NCBI GenBank assembly: GCA_019056785.1
Contig: DXJV01000068.1
Location: 53,954-117,953 of the forward strand
Length of the DNA stretch: 64,000 bases
Reading direction: 5' to 3'
Source of the DNA: Candidatus Heimdallarchaeota archaeon
Lineage (GTDB): Archaea; Asgardarchaeota; Heimdallarchaeia; JABLTI01
In this document: positions 1-9,170 of the stretch, piece after piece
Numbering within the stretch: position 1 is the first letter of the stretch
Layout: each line of letters opens with the position of its first letter
Notes under the pieces: model-generated
The model's database searches: none
Seen by the model: the letters and a program-made list of their open reading frames with translations, nothing else
Told to the model about the DNA's origin: nothing
Program-made: the position numbers and the translations under genes

Positions 1-1
1 C

Positions 2-721
2 CATTGGTATGGAAATAATCATGTTCTCTCCGGCATTTCGCTCCCCATTTTCAAAAATAAAGTCACTGCTATTATTGGCCCCTCAGGCTGCGGAAAATCA
101 ACATTCCTTCGCGACTTGAACCGAATGAATGACCTTATCAAGATTTCGAGAGTTCGTGGAAAGGTCTATCTCGATGGCATTAACATTTATAGTGAAGGTA
201 TTGATCTAATCCAATTACGAAAGAAAATTGGCATGGTCTTCCAAAAACCCAACCCCTTTCCCATGTCCATTCGTGATAATATTACCTATGGCCCCATTAT
301 TCATGGAATAAATAAGGCTTATCTTCCAGGGCTTATTAAAAGCTATTTAGTAAAAGCTGCTCTTTGGGATGAAGTTCATGACCGCTTATCTGAGAGTGCT
401 TTCTCACTTTCGGGAGGGCAACAACAAAGATTATGCATTGCACGAGCTTTGTCAATCGAGCCGGAAGTTATCTTATTTGATGAACCCTGTAGCGCTCTCG
501 ACCCACATGCAACGGCAAAAATAGAGGATTTAATTACGAAATTGAAAGCCGAGTACACCGTGGTAATTGTCACTCATAACATGCAACAAGCGGCCCGGGT
601 ATCTGATTTCACGGCTTTCTTCAATTTGGGTGAGCTAATAGAATTTAACTCTACCAGAGATCTCTTTCGAAGCCCCATAAGAAAAATAACAGAGGAATAT
701 ATTTCCGGGCGTTTTGGCTAG
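2..721 (+). CDS. pstB: Phosphate ABC transporter ATP-binding protein PstB (5' partial)
   Basis: Energy-coupling ATPase of the high-affinity phosphate importer, working on the cytoplasmic face with PstC and PstA. The reading frame is open from the first base of the window, so the N-terminus lies upstream; 239 residues are visible. The Walker A motif GPSGCGKST is at visible residues 26-34, followed by the PstB-typical [10 protein letters not shown]. The Q-loop (VFQKPNPFP), ABC signature LSGGQQQR and Walker B VILFDEP followed by CSALDP are all present. The TTG at 116 lies after Walker A and cannot be the start. phoU follows after 15 bp and pstS, pstC and pstA come next. All catalytic motifs are intact. 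Confidence 0.95.
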   Translation, partial: HWYGNNHVLSGISLPIFKNKVTAIIGPSGCGKSTFLRDLNRMNDLIKISRVRGKVYLDGINIYSEGIDLIQLRKKIGMVFQKPNPFPMSIRDNITYGPIIHGINKAYLPGLIKSYLVKAALWDEVHDRLSESAFSLSGGQQQRLCIARALSIEPEVILFDEPCSALDPHATAKIEDLITKLKAEYTVVIVTHNMQQAARVSDFTAFFNLGELIEFNSTRDLFRSPIRKITEEYISGRFG

Positions 722-736
722 ATAGTTTTAAAATAA

Positions 737-1453
737 TTGCTGACTAAAAATAATGATAATAAATTGGTGAAAATATTGAATGAAACACGAAAAAGCTTTG
801 GTGGTACTATTCGTTTCAAAGAACTGATGGATGAACTCAATAGTTACCTTGGAAAGCTGACCGATTTAGTTATTGAAATGATAGAAAAAGGACATAAAGC
901 ACTCATTGAAGATGATGAGGGCTTATTTAAGAAAATTGAGGAAAACCTTTGCAAGGTTCATGAGCTTTCTTATCAAGTAGAAGACAGCGTCCAAAGCAGT
1001 TTGGCACTTCACCAACCGTTTGCAAGTGACCTTCGGTATATCTTATCAACTTTGAAAATCACCAACGAAATTCACCGCTCAGCACACGATGCAGTTCACA
1101 TTGCCAATAGTACCACCTATGTTGATATTGCATTAAATAAGGAACTTATCAAACGTGTGGTTGAATTAGCTAAGCGCGCGTCTCTAATGTTTGAGAAGAG
1201 CATTGATGCTTTTCGCCACCGGAAAGAACTTGATATTACGGAATGGAAAAAATTGGATGATCGCGTGGATTCACTCCACGCCAAACTTATCGATGACATC
1301 ATCGCAAAAATCCAAAAAGAACCTTCTTGGGCACGAGCAGGTATGAGTCTTGTTTTGGCAACCAGATATATCGAACGGATAGCCGACCACGCCTGTAATA
1401 TTGTCGAAGAAAGTATTTTTGTGGTGACAAGTAAACGCGTTAAAATCGAATGA
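737..1453 (+). CDS. phoU: PhoU-type phosphate transport accessory/regulatory protein
   Basis: Cytoplasmic all-helical protein of 238 residues that in characterised systems couples the Pst transporter to phosphate signalling. Two PhoU-like helical halves can be seen, with acidic metal-binding-type patches such as the IERIADHACNI segment near residues 212-222, a recognisable PhoU signature (RxxDHxxNI). The start is a TTG at 737, 15 bp after pstB. Position between pstB and pstS supports the call. No PhoR/PhoB-type two-component genes are visible in the window, so any signalling partner is unknown. Confidence 0.9.
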   Translation: MLTKNNDNKLVKILNETRKSFGGTIRFKELMDELNSYLGKLTDLVIEMIEKGHKALIEDDEGLFKKIEENLCKVHELSYQVEDSVQSSLALHQPFASDLRYILSTLKITNEIHRSAHDAVHIANSTTYVDIALNKELIKRVVELAKRASLMFEKSIDAFRHRKELDITEWKKLDDRVDSLHAKLIDDIIAKIQKEPSWARAGMSLVLATRYIERIADHACNIVEESIFVVTSKRVKIE

Positions 1454-1531
1454 ATCACTCTTGGAGTCTATCCAGGAAACCATACACAAAATTATTATGT
1501 AAAAAACCAATCAACAGAACACAAAAAAATC

Positions 1532-2470
1532 GTGACAAAAATTGGTGAGAAAAAAATGTCCTTTGGTCGTCCTTCCAAACAAACCGTCTGGATTTTAATT
1601 GCATTAATACCGATAGCTGCTAGCTCGGGCTTCTTTCTGGGCTGGGCACTCTATGGGGGTCATGGTGGTTTTGCAACCGTCACGCTTGAAATAAAAGGTT
1701 CAACAACGGTGGAACCAATTTGTCTTGCGACAGCGCCCATATTTGAAGCGACGCACCCAGGAATTCAGATTGGCATTTCTGCCGCAGGTTCAGGCACAGG
1801 CATTTCAGCTGTAATAGATGGAACCGCAGACATTGGAATGTCTTCTCGGCAAGTCAAAACCGAAGAAAATATCACGGCACACGAAGAAACTAATTTGTGG
1901 TTACGCTCCTTTCCGATCGCAAAAGATGCACTGGTAGTTATAACAAATGCTGCAACAACAATCACACCTTTCGATATGAATCTCACGCTACTTCGAATGA
2001 TCTTCAATGGCACCATCAGCAGTTGGGATCATCCTTCATTAGCCGGCCACGGTTTAACAGGAGCCATCCAAGTTATCGCCAGAGAATCAACCTCAGGAAC
2101 ACGCACAGCCTTCGATGAAATGGTCATGGGAGATGATGATTATGCATCTGACTTCCAAGAAAAGGTTTCAAATCAAGAAGTACATGATGAAATTGCCAGC
2201 AATCCTCAAGCAATAGGCTATATTGGACTTGCATACATGAGCCCTAGTGTAAAAGATGTCCTCATTGATGGCATTAATGCTTCTAAAGAACATGTTCGGG
2301 ATGGTAGTTATGAGCTTTCCCGGAGCCTTTTTCTGGTGACTCTTGGCATCCCTAATGTTGATTCGCTCATCTGGGAATATGTACAATGGCATTTGAGTCC
2401 AACAGCTCAAAATTATGTTGAAGAACTTGGCTATATTGCTGTTCAAGCTAAGAGAGATGATTTTATTTAG
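1532..2470 (+). CDS. pstS: Phosphate-binding protein PstS, membrane-anchored
   Basis: Extracytoplasmic phosphate receptor of the Pst importer, 312 residues from a GTG at 1532. An ATG at 1556 (nine codons in, MSFGRPSKQ) is an equally good start. A single hydrophobic segment near residues 18-43 looks like an uncleaved signal anchor. The mature part opens with the PstS-typical IKGSTTVEPI, continues with GSGTGISAVIDGTADIGMSSR and later has ARESTSGTRTAF, which are the phosphate-binding loops of the family. The protein precedes pstC and pstA in the same operon. The stop is TAG, and a strong GAGGAGG follows it. Confidence 0.94.
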   Translation: MTKIGEKKMSFGRPSKQTVWILIALIPIAASSGFFLGWALYGGHGGFATVTLEIKGSTTVEPICLATAPIFEATHPGIQIGISAAGSGTGISAVIDGTADIGMSSRQVKTEENITAHEETNLWLRSFPIAKDALVVITNAATTITPFDMNLTLLRMIFNGTISSWDHPSLAGHGLTGAIQVIARESTSGTRTAFDEMVMGDDDYASDFQEKVSNQEVHDEIASNPQAIGYIGLAYMSPSVKDVLIDGINASKEHVRDGSYELSRSLFLVTLGIPNVDSLIWEYVQWHLSPTAQNYVEELGYIAVQAKRDDFI

Positions 2471-2471
2471 A

Positions 2472-2480
2472 CGAGGAGGC
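2472..2480 (+). promoter_or_regulatory. Strong Shine-Dalgarno-like site before pstC
   Basis: The purine run CGAGGAGGC directly after the pstS stop is one of the best ribosome-binding-site matches in the window. The nearest in-frame codon at normal spacing is ATA at 2488, not ATG, GTG or TTG. This site therefore bears on where pstC really starts. Confidence 0.55.
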
Positions 2481-2508
2481 GATAAACATATCTGAACCTC
2501 AAGACAAG

Positions 2509-3486
2509 TTGTCGGCTACCAAAAAAGAACTGGACGAAGCAAAAATGTCAGAACAACAACAAACCAGTGACGACTTAGCAAGCGATGAAGAAACCATTAT
2601 CGCTATTGGAAAACAAAAAATCAGTTTTCAACATGTTGTTCTACTTCTTGCGGCAAGTTTGTCGGTGATTATTGTTGTTTTGGTGTTTATTTTCACTGTT
2701 CTCGAGGGATATAGGATCATCCCGGAATATGGTTTTATTGATTTTTTGTTTGGGCATGAATGGGACAGTCCACATGAGCAATATGGCATTCTTCCCATGA
2801 TTGTTGGCACCATTCTTGTCGTTCTTATCGCTGCAGTAATAGCAATTCCTGTTGGTACAATGGCAGCAATGTATCTTTCAGAGATCGCCCCTGAAATCGT
2901 CCGGAAAATTATGAAGCCAATTATTGAGATATTAGCAAGCATCCCTTCGATAATCTATGGATTTATAGGTTGGCGAACGTTGGTATTATTTTTACAAAAC
3001 CAATTGGGGTTCAAGTCTGGAAGGACGGCATTCACAGCTGGGGTCGTGCTTTCAATAATGATACTTCCAACAATAATTACTATCGCCGATGATTCCCTTA
3101 AGGCAGTTCCTCGAGCGTATCGTGAAGGCTCGTTTGCTCTAGGCGCTACCAATTGGCAGACCATCCGTAAAGTCGTCTTGCCAGCCTCGAGTTCAGGCTT
3201 GACTGCAGCGTACATTCTTGGCTTTGGGAGAGCCATTGGAGAAACAATGGCAGTATATTTTCTGGCAGGTGGAGGCAAGAATCTACAATGGAACATTTTC
3301 AGAGGTGTTGATACTTTGACTTCTTTGATTTTGAAACAACTGCCAGAAGCATCTATTGGAAGCGTAGAATACCATGCCATCTTTGGTGCCGCATGTGTCC
3401 TTTTTCTCATAACATTTTGTGTTAATCTCATAGGCGACTTGCTTATCAGACGTTTCTCTAAAAAATTCAGAGGTGCAAGTAAATGA
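2509..3486 (+). CDS. pstC: Phosphate ABC transporter permease PstC
   Basis: One of the two membrane subunits of the phosphate importer. There are about six membrane segments, the first near residues 44-65. The binding-protein-dependent transport motif appears as AVPRAYREGSFALGAT, which contains the EAA-loop residues that contact PstB, followed by the family motif GRAIGETMAV. The first 40 residues are hydrophilic and acidic. The TTG at 2509 is the first conventional start after the pstS stop, but the good ribosome-binding site at 2472-2480 would better fit an ATA at 2488; an ATG at 2545 is another option. The gene overlaps pstA by 4 bp (ATGA). Confidence 0.93.
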   Translation: MSATKKELDEAKMSEQQQTSDDLASDEETIIAIGKQKISFQHVVLLLAASLSVIIVVLVFIFTVLEGYRIIPEYGFIDFLFGHEWDSPHEQYGILPMIVGTILVVLIAAVIAIPVGTMAAMYLSEIAPEIVRKIMKPIIEILASIPSIIYGFIGWRTLVLFLQNQLGFKSGRTAFTAGVVLSIMILPTIITIADDSLKAVPRAYREGSFALGATNWQTIRKVVLPASSSGLTAAYILGFGRAIGETMAVYFLAGGGKNLQWNIFRGVDTLTSLILKQLPEASIGSVEYHAIFGAACVLFLITFCVNLIGDLLIRRFSKKFRGASK

Positions 3487-4415
3487 CTAAGGAAAAATCT
3501 GACAACTCCCTAACTGAAAAGGATGTTTCTTTCGATGACTTGCCGAAGAGGAAGCGTTTGCTTAATCCTAAACAGTCACAAAAAATCGGCTATAGCATGC
3601 TGCTTTCTTCAATCATTTTTATCGTCATTGTGTTGGGAGTTTTTCTTGGCTATATTATTATCAACGGTTTGAAAAGCATTAATTTCAAATTCATTTTCTC
3701 GAGTTATAATCCAACAGTAGGGCGTTATGGTTTATTCCCATCCATTATGGGTACCTTTTTACTCATTATTGGCTCAATTGCTATCGCAGCGCCCCTTGGT
3801 TTGCTTGCTGCGATTTATCTTACAGAATATACTAAGGGAGGCATAATTGTTTCTATAATTGACCAAGGCATTAATAATCTCGCAGGCGTACCTTCTGTGG
3901 TCATTGGTGTTTTTGGTTATGCATTATTTAGTGTTTATCTTAAGATGGGTTCATCTATGATTGCTGCTTGGCTGACGCTTGCTTGTATGCTCTTACCAAC
4001 AATTATTAGAACATCCCAGGAAGCACTTCGAAGTGTGCCTCGTACATATCGGGAAGGTAGCTTTGCTCTTGGTGCAACCAAATGGCGAACAATTCGGTAT
4101 GTTGTTCTTCCCCCTGCTTTGCCAGGGATAACAACTGGTATAATCCTTTCCCTAGGGCGTGCAGCTGGCGAGACTGCAGCGGTACTCTTCGTTGGTTCTG
4201 GCGTTTTTTTCAACAGATTTTTTAATGGTTTTAGTGGAACGTTCATGAACTTGCCCAATTTCCTATTAACACTTTACCGCTCAGCTGGGGGGTGGGAACA
4301 AGTGGGGGATGTAATGTGGCTAACAGCATTTGTTTTGATTTTAATTGTCTTCTCCTTCAATGCAGTGGCAATTGTTATAAGAAATCGTTCGGAAAAGCAA
4401 CGCGGCAGCTATTAA
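3483..4415 (+). CDS. pstA: Phosphate ABC transporter permease PstA
   Basis: Second membrane subunit of the phosphate importer, 310 residues with about six membrane helices after a hydrophilic N-terminus of about 35 residues. The coupling loop reads SVPRTYREGSFALGAT and the later motif GRAAGETAAVLF is typical of PstA. The start ATG at 3483 overlaps the pstC stop, so the two are translationally coupled. It closes the pst operon: on the opposite strand the next gene ends at 4460, making the two units convergent. Confidence 0.94.
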   Translation: MTKEKSDNSLTEKDVSFDDLPKRKRLLNPKQSQKIGYSMLLSSIIFIVIVLGVFLGYIIINGLKSINFKFIFSSYNPTVGRYGLFPSIMGTFLLIIGSIAIAAPLGLLAAIYLTEYTKGGIIVSIIDQGINNLAGVPSVVIGVFGYALFSVYLKMGSSMIAAWLTLACMLLPTIIRTSQEALRSVPRTYREGSFALGATKWRTIRYVVLPPALPGITTGIILSLGRAAGETAAVLFVGSGVFFNRFFNGFSGTFMNLPNFLLTLYRSAGGWEQVGDVMWLTAFVLILIVFSFNAVAIVIRNRSEKQRGSY

Positions 4416-4459
4416 ACCTTCGCGGCAATCTCGAGAGAAAAAAAAAGAGAAAAGTGGAA

Positions 4460-5695
4460 TTAAATCCCGTTAGGGCTAACTCCAATGGGATTACTCGAGA
4501 CACAAAATTCTATGCAATAGCGACAGTTTCCAGCATCCCAGTAATTCCACCACCACCAACCATTATTAGCAAAGTCGAGCATGGAATTTGCCCACCAGTT
4601 AAATGGTGAAAGTTGGTCATCAGAATCCGGCCACGAATCATCCTCCCAAGCTTGCGTGTTAATCTTTAAGGGGTGCGTTTTGGGGATGAGAACATATGCC
4701 ATTGTCTTTTTCCAGTAGATATATCCTGCGCCATCACGTTTCACTATACCATAGAAATCTTCAGTCACATAGCCGGACCCACCGTAACCGTCACCGACAT
4801 ACCATTTCATGTACATTTCGCCTGCCCCTTTTGGCCAGGGGTCAGAATCGATTTCATAATAAACGCCAACAAGGTTAATTTTCACATAATAACAATCGTT
4901 TGGATCCCAATCGCTTGTCTCAACAACATAAGTGTCACTATCTTCATAGAGGTCTGAGGGGGAGACACCATAGGCTGTTTCCCAGGACCAGTTATCACCA
5001 TCAGGATCTAGGTCAATGCCAAACAAGTCTTTGTATGCAGCCCAAGCAAGTTCAGAACAATACCAACCATCAACACCAGAAAGACTATTTGTGCCATCAA
5101 TTTGCTTTGAGGTCCAACCCCAATCATAGACTGGTCCAACAGGATAACCATCAAGACCGCCATCGAGTTTAGATTTGCACCAGTCAACTGCTTGTTGTCT
5201 TTGAGCGTTAGTTAGCCCCGCAACACGGATTGCAACTGCTATCTCAGCATGCTCATTCACGCCTTCAAGCCACGTCGAATAGCCCAAACCATTTCCGGCA
5301 TTGTCACTTTTAGTCGAATGGATAACATATGGTGTTCCGACAGGCATCCAACAATGCTGATCTCTATCCCAAATTTGCTCGCCCGGCTGAACGAAGCCAG
5401 CAAAAATTTCCGTGTGTGAAAACTCACCAGGGATCAAATAATCGAAAAATGATCCTGCTGTTCCAAGCAAGATAATATCTCCCGGTACCAACCCATTATA
5501 TAATAAGCTGTTTTTCCCATCATCAGCAAATTTAAGGTCAGCTTGGGCCCCCTCTGTACTTTGAGTTGATAGCCTAACTAAATTGCCCGGCATGGGAATT
5601 TGATTGATATTAATGGAAAGCGGGATTATCAAAAGGATCATTCCACTCAAAAATAGGAATAAGAATATTGATCGTTTTTTATCTCCTATCATCAA
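4460..5695 (-). CDS. Secreted permuted NlpC/P60 (YiiX-like) family hydrolase
   Basis: Predicted exported protein of 411 residues with an N-terminal hydrophobic signal at about residues 10-30. It has the circularly permuted papain-like layout of the YiiX/NlpC-P60 group. An early GDIILLG segment is followed by a histidine in FSHTEIF, and about 120 residues later comes the nucleophile-type cysteine in WYCSELAWAAY. The C-terminal 180 residues are rich in Trp, Tyr, Asp and Gly and look like a beta-sandwich domain that I cannot name. Likely activity is amide or thioester hydrolysis outside the cell; the substrate is unknown. The TTG at 5695 is directly followed by an ATG at 5692, the likelier start. 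It is convergent with pstA. Confidence 0.72.
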   Translation of the reverse strand: MMIGDKKRSIFLFLFLSGMILLIIPLSININQIPMPGNLVRLSTQSTEGAQADLKFADDGKNSLLYNGLVPGDIILLGTAGSFFDYLIPGEFSHTEIFAGFVQPGEQIWDRDQHCWMPVGTPYVIHSTKSDNAGNGLGYSTWLEGVNEHAEIAVAIRVAGLTNAQRQQAVDWCKSKLDGGLDGYPVGPVYDWGWTSKQIDGTNSLSGVDGWYCSELAWAAYKDLFGIDLDPDGDNWSWETAYGVSPSDLYEDSDTYVVETSDWDPNDCYYVKINLVGVYYEIDSDPWPKGAGEMYMKWYVGDGYGGSGYVTEDFYGIVKRDGAGYIYWKKTMAYVLIPKTHPLKINTQAWEDDSWPDSDDQLSPFNWWANSMLDFANNGWWWWNYWDAGNCRYCIEFCVSSNPIGVSPNGI

Positions 5696-5851
5696 AAACC
5701 TTCCTTAGAGTTAATTGCAAAGCTATATCTGTAAAAGAACCTTAAAGGGTTCCACTTTTTTACGTAAAAGAAAACAACCTTTTTATTTTATTAATCCCAG
5801 CGTTTACAACCATTCTTAGTTTTGGAATAGGAAAAATTGTGAGTTGGAAAA

Positions 5852-6382
5852 ATGAATCGTAGAAAGAAAGTTGTTTTAACGGCATTAGTTTTAAGCATTA
5901 TGACATTGGCAGGTCTGGGGGCACTGAGGACTATTTCAGACACCATCACTTTAAAGAAAATCAGAGTTTACGTTTATTCCATAGATATTTATGACGACTT
6001 CCGGACAGGAAGCTATGAACTATTGCTTAGCTTCAAGTTTATGCGTCATTTTGGCGATTTTGGCGGGCATCTTATTAATAACGATGACCAATATCCTAAA
6101 ACAAACACCTACTTTGAAAGTTGTGAAACCTTCGATGGCGGAGTTGAAGAGATAAAATATTGTTATGAATACTTTGATTACAGCTATTGTAAACCATTAG
6201 GCAAGGCAAATGGCATCGTTCTGGTAACTTTTCGTGTAAAGAAAAATGTCTTTAGCCATGAAGATCTCGTTTGGGGCTTAGGTGGGCTAGATGATACTTA
6301 TGGCGTATACTACGAGAAAACCCTCTATTTTAAAAAATATAATGGAGGATTAATAATAAAGTATATGTTTTTAGAGGTATAA
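5852..6382 (+). CDS. Hypothetical exported or membrane-anchored protein
   Basis: 176-residue protein starting MNRRKK with one hydrophobic stretch (residues 7-25), consistent with a signal peptide or anchor. The rest is soluble and rich in Tyr, Phe and Asp, with two cysteines around residues 91-109 (ESCETF and KYCYEYFDY) that could form a disulphide. I recognise no family. It lies 78 bp upstream of the ABC permease on the same strand, with a hairpin-like T-rich stretch between them, so it may belong with the exporter but is probably transcribed separately. Confidence 0.6.
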   Translation: MNRRKKVVLTALVLSIMTLAGLGALRTISDTITLKKIRVYVYSIDIYDDFRTGSYELLLSFKFMRHFGDFGGHLINNDDQYPKTNTYFESCETFDGGVEEIKYCYEYFDYSYCKPLGKANGIVLVTFRVKKNVFSHEDLVWGLGGLDDTYGVYYEKTLYFKKYNGGLIIKYMFLEV

Positions 6383-6400
6383 AGTGAAAAATAACCCCCC

Positions 6401-6427
6401 CTCTTTTCCTTTTTTATAAAAAGAGAA
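6401..6427 (+). terminator. Hairpin with T-rich loop between the exported protein and the permease
   Basis: CTCTTTT at 6401-6407 can pair with AAAAGAG at 6418-6424, enclosing a T-rich loop. It lies about 20 bp after the stop of the upstream gene and before the GAGGTG ribosome site of the permease. It may act as a T-rich archaeal termination or attenuation site. Confidence 0.3.
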
Positions 6428-6460
6428 GGATGGTAGAAAAGAAATTGTGAGGTGTAATAA

Positions 6461-9169
6461 ATGGAGTTTATTTATAGATTATTTGCACGTAGAAAATATC
6501 TACTGAGGAGTTTCTTTATTATAAGTTTGCTTGTGTTTGCCTCATTAACTGTTACATTCTTACCCCAAATAGTTAACCCACATATCCTTAGAAAATACTT
6601 AAATGATTTTGTTGTTGGGCATTCAACTGTAGCTCAAAACACCACGACAGCAGACTATGACTTTAGATTTTTGATCCATTCAAACACACCTTCTTTTCTC
6701 AATAATATGAACAGCATCGCTGAAAAGGTTTCACAAAAGGTTTATGGCATGTATCAGGTTGATGAAATAATTTTCTTCACATATTTTTCATTAGCAATTC
6801 TTAATATTTCGAATTCTGATTCTTTCTTAATTGGTGTTTCAACAGAATTTTATCAAGCACTCACCAACTCTTGTTTATATCCTCATACTCCCGGCGCCAT
6901 TTTGCTTTCACAATTTCAGAATGATTCACTTGGTACTTATCAGGTATCACTTCTTGGGATAGATGCCACACTCAATGTTACAAATAAGATTCTAGCAAGT
7001 AACTTTACTACTGCGTTCCCTAATTTTGAGCACTTTCTTCGTGATTATTTGCTGTCCATGCGATTACCAGATCGACTTTTTTTTATGCCAATTAACGAAT
7101 TGATAATACAATATGATATACTTATACAAAGTATTTGCAGCACTTGTTATTCTCTGCAAGGATATATCCTTTTCACCCAGAATCAGAAAGACATTATTTG
7201 CTGGTCAAGGGATTCTTTAAAGATGGTTAAGCAATTTGAAACCTTATTTATGAATGAACTCAAAGTAGTTAGTACTATTACTTTTTTTTCCATGAGCCAT
7301 AACGTTTACATCGAAGAGAATATCATCTCAAAAACTGCTTATGCTTTTATCAGCACAATTCAGTTGATAGTTTGGACTATCTCAATTATTTTATGTTTGC
7401 TAACGATAAAGAAACTTCAGAGTTGTAATTTCAAACATGAACTTCGAATATTGTTCGCCGGCAAACGTTGGCATCAACGCCTTTCATATCACCTCCTAGA
7501 AAGCTTGATGCTAAGCTTCGCTAGTGTTCTTGTTGCTTCTGCTTTTCTTTTCCCTTTTCTAAAAGCTCTAATGCTTTTTCAAATGTCTTTTTCTTTTTCG
7601 ACTACGTTCCTGCTTCATCTCTGTCTGATTCATACTTTTGTTTTCTTTAGTATATTCAGTGTTTTCATAGATTTTGAGTTCTTTTTACATAGGAATATAG
7701 AACATTATTCTGAAAAAATCGAATATCGACTCTTTGCTAAAATTCCTAGGCCAATTAAGTGGTTGATCCCTTTCATAGCTGTGCTAATTTTTTGGTCCAT
7801 CCGAACAGACTGCCTTGCTTTGCTTATGTATGTGTCCTTTGTAGTTATTTCCTTCTTTGTAGGTTTACTGACTGCCTTGTTTGCGCGGATAATGCTATCT
7901 CTTGGGATGCGACATTATTATAAAAAGAAGGAACGTTTGGATAATCCACTTAGCTCAAAATTTATCTTATTAAAGCTTTGGCACAAACGTTTGAAAACTA
8001 AGCTATTTACTCATACTTTTGTTTTGGTATTAGTTTGTTCGGCTTTTCTCTTCATGAATTATTCCGCAGATGCAAAACGAAGTGAATATTTATGGTGGAT
8101 GGGGGCGGAAATAGGGGTTAATGTTCCCGCAGAAAATACTTCTGCCATAACTAATGCTTTGGATGGCATCCCCAAAATAATCGATTTTACCCCGAAAATT
8201 ATTTTCAACCGATACTCTAAAGGAGATGAAGTTTTTAGTTATAGATTTAATGGGTCGACAATAATAGAAGTTAGCAGCAGCTACATGGGGGAACGCATTG
8301 ATGGAATAGTTGGGCTTAATTTTTCGGATTATTTTCAATTTTATAATGATTGGAATAAAAAAGGGTGGTTGAAGGATGGTGAGCTAAAAGGATTTGATGA
8401 ACAGACAATTTTTGTTTCTCAAGCAATTCATGCTATGGGGATTAAGGTTGGTGACACTGTTTCCTTTTATAACAGCTCCTATAATTTTACCGTCAAGGGG
8501 ATAATAGGCGCCTGGCCTTCAATAACAGATCAATATGGAACAATAAGCTCGTCTAAGCAACTCTTTATTATTGACTTGGGTTTTCTTCAAGGATTTCTAA
8601 AGGCGAGTAACATATCCTACAACATTCATTATAAGGTCCATACTGCTGAGAGAGACATTCAGACTGTGGTGGATATTTTATCTGGAATTACCACTATATC
8701 AATTAATGAGTTGGAATATTTAAATTTGGAAGTGTTTGTAGGGATACGAAAGATCTTCTTAAATCCGATGATTATTTTAGCTCAATTATTGCTCTTTTTA
8801 TGGGGTGGTTTATTCCTATATGAGAATTTTGAACGGGATACTTTAAACTCAAAAATTAAACAATTAGGCATTATTGCCCTCATAAAAGACAATAAACGCC
8901 CTCTTTCTTGGTATCTGTTTTTCGAAGGAAGTTTACTTTACCTTGCCTTCTTTTTTGTTTTTGTAGTGATGTTTGCGATTACCTTTAGCTTCTTGCAAGG
9001 CTTTGGTGTGCTTTATAATATGAAAACGATTGTAATTTCCCGCTATACTATCTACAATTCGATTTTCTTGCTCATCTATTATCTTGGGTTGTTAATTTTT
9101 CAACCTTTGATTGAATATCGCAAATTAAAAGAGCTAAATCTAAGCTTGCTATATCGACATTCGGAATAG
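6461..9169 (+). CDS. ABC transporter permease, FtsX/MacB-like, large
   Basis: 902-residue multi-pass membrane protein. There is one helix near the N-terminus (residues 14-34), then a large extracytoplasmic domain of about 260 residues. A block of helices follows (about residues 300-485), then a further helix near 510-530, a second extracytoplasmic domain (about 535-755) and three C-terminal helices (about 765-890). The duplicated layout of outside domains between helix groups, with two ATPase genes directly downstream, matches FtsX/MacB/LolE-type exporters. These move lipids, lipoproteins or peptides or act mechanically rather than importing solutes. A GAGGTG ribosome site precedes the ATG. 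The ATPase start is 1 bp after the stop. The coding sequence is noticeably AT-rich. Confidence 0.75.
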   Translation: MEFIYRLFARRKYLLRSFFIISLLVFASLTVTFLPQIVNPHILRKYLNDFVVGHSTVAQNTTTADYDFRFLIHSNTPSFLNNMNSIAEKVSQKVYGMYQVDEIIFFTYFSLAILNISNSDSFLIGVSTEFYQALTNSCLYPHTPGAILLSQFQNDSLGTYQVSLLGIDATLNVTNKILASNFTTAFPNFEHFLRDYLLSMRLPDRLFFMPINELIIQYDILIQSICSTCYSLQGYILFTQNQKDIICWSRDSLKMVKQFETLFMNELKVVSTITFFSMSHNVYIEENIISKTAYAFISTIQLIVWTISIILCLLTIKKLQSCNFKHELRILFAGKRWHQRLSYHLLESLMLSFASVLVASAFLFPFLKALMLFQMSFSFSTTFLLHLCLIHTFVFFSIFSVFIDFEFFLHRNIEHYSEKIEYRLFAKIPRPIKWLIPFIAVLIFWSIRTDCLALLMYVSFVVISFFVGLLTALFARIMLSLGMRHYYKKKERLDNPLSSKFILLKLWHKRLKTKLFTHTFVLVLVCSAFLFMNYSADAKRSEYLWWMGAEIGVNVPAENTSAITNALDGIPKIIDFTPKIIFNRYSKGDEVFSYRFNGSTIIEVSSSYMGERIDGIVGLNFSDYFQFYNDWNKKGWLKDGELKGFDEQTIFVSQAIHAMGIKVGDTVSFYNSSYNFTVKGIIGAWPSITDQYGTISSSKQLFIIDLGFLQGFLKASNISYNIHYKVHTAERDIQTVVDILSGITTISINELEYLNLEVFVGIRKIFLNPMIILAQLLLFLWGGLFLYENFERDTLNSKIKQLGIIALIKDNKRPLSWYLFFEGSLLYLAFFFVFVVMFAITFSFLQGFGVLYNMKTIVISRYTIYNSIFLLIYYLGLLIFQPLIEYRKLKELNLSLLYRHSE

Positions 9170-9170
9170 G

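Noticed and set aside
4673..5172. Plus-strand open frames opposite the permuted NlpC/P60 gene
   Set aside because: Low-complexity His/Gln/Asn products that mirror the Trp/Asp/Val-rich minus-strand gene.
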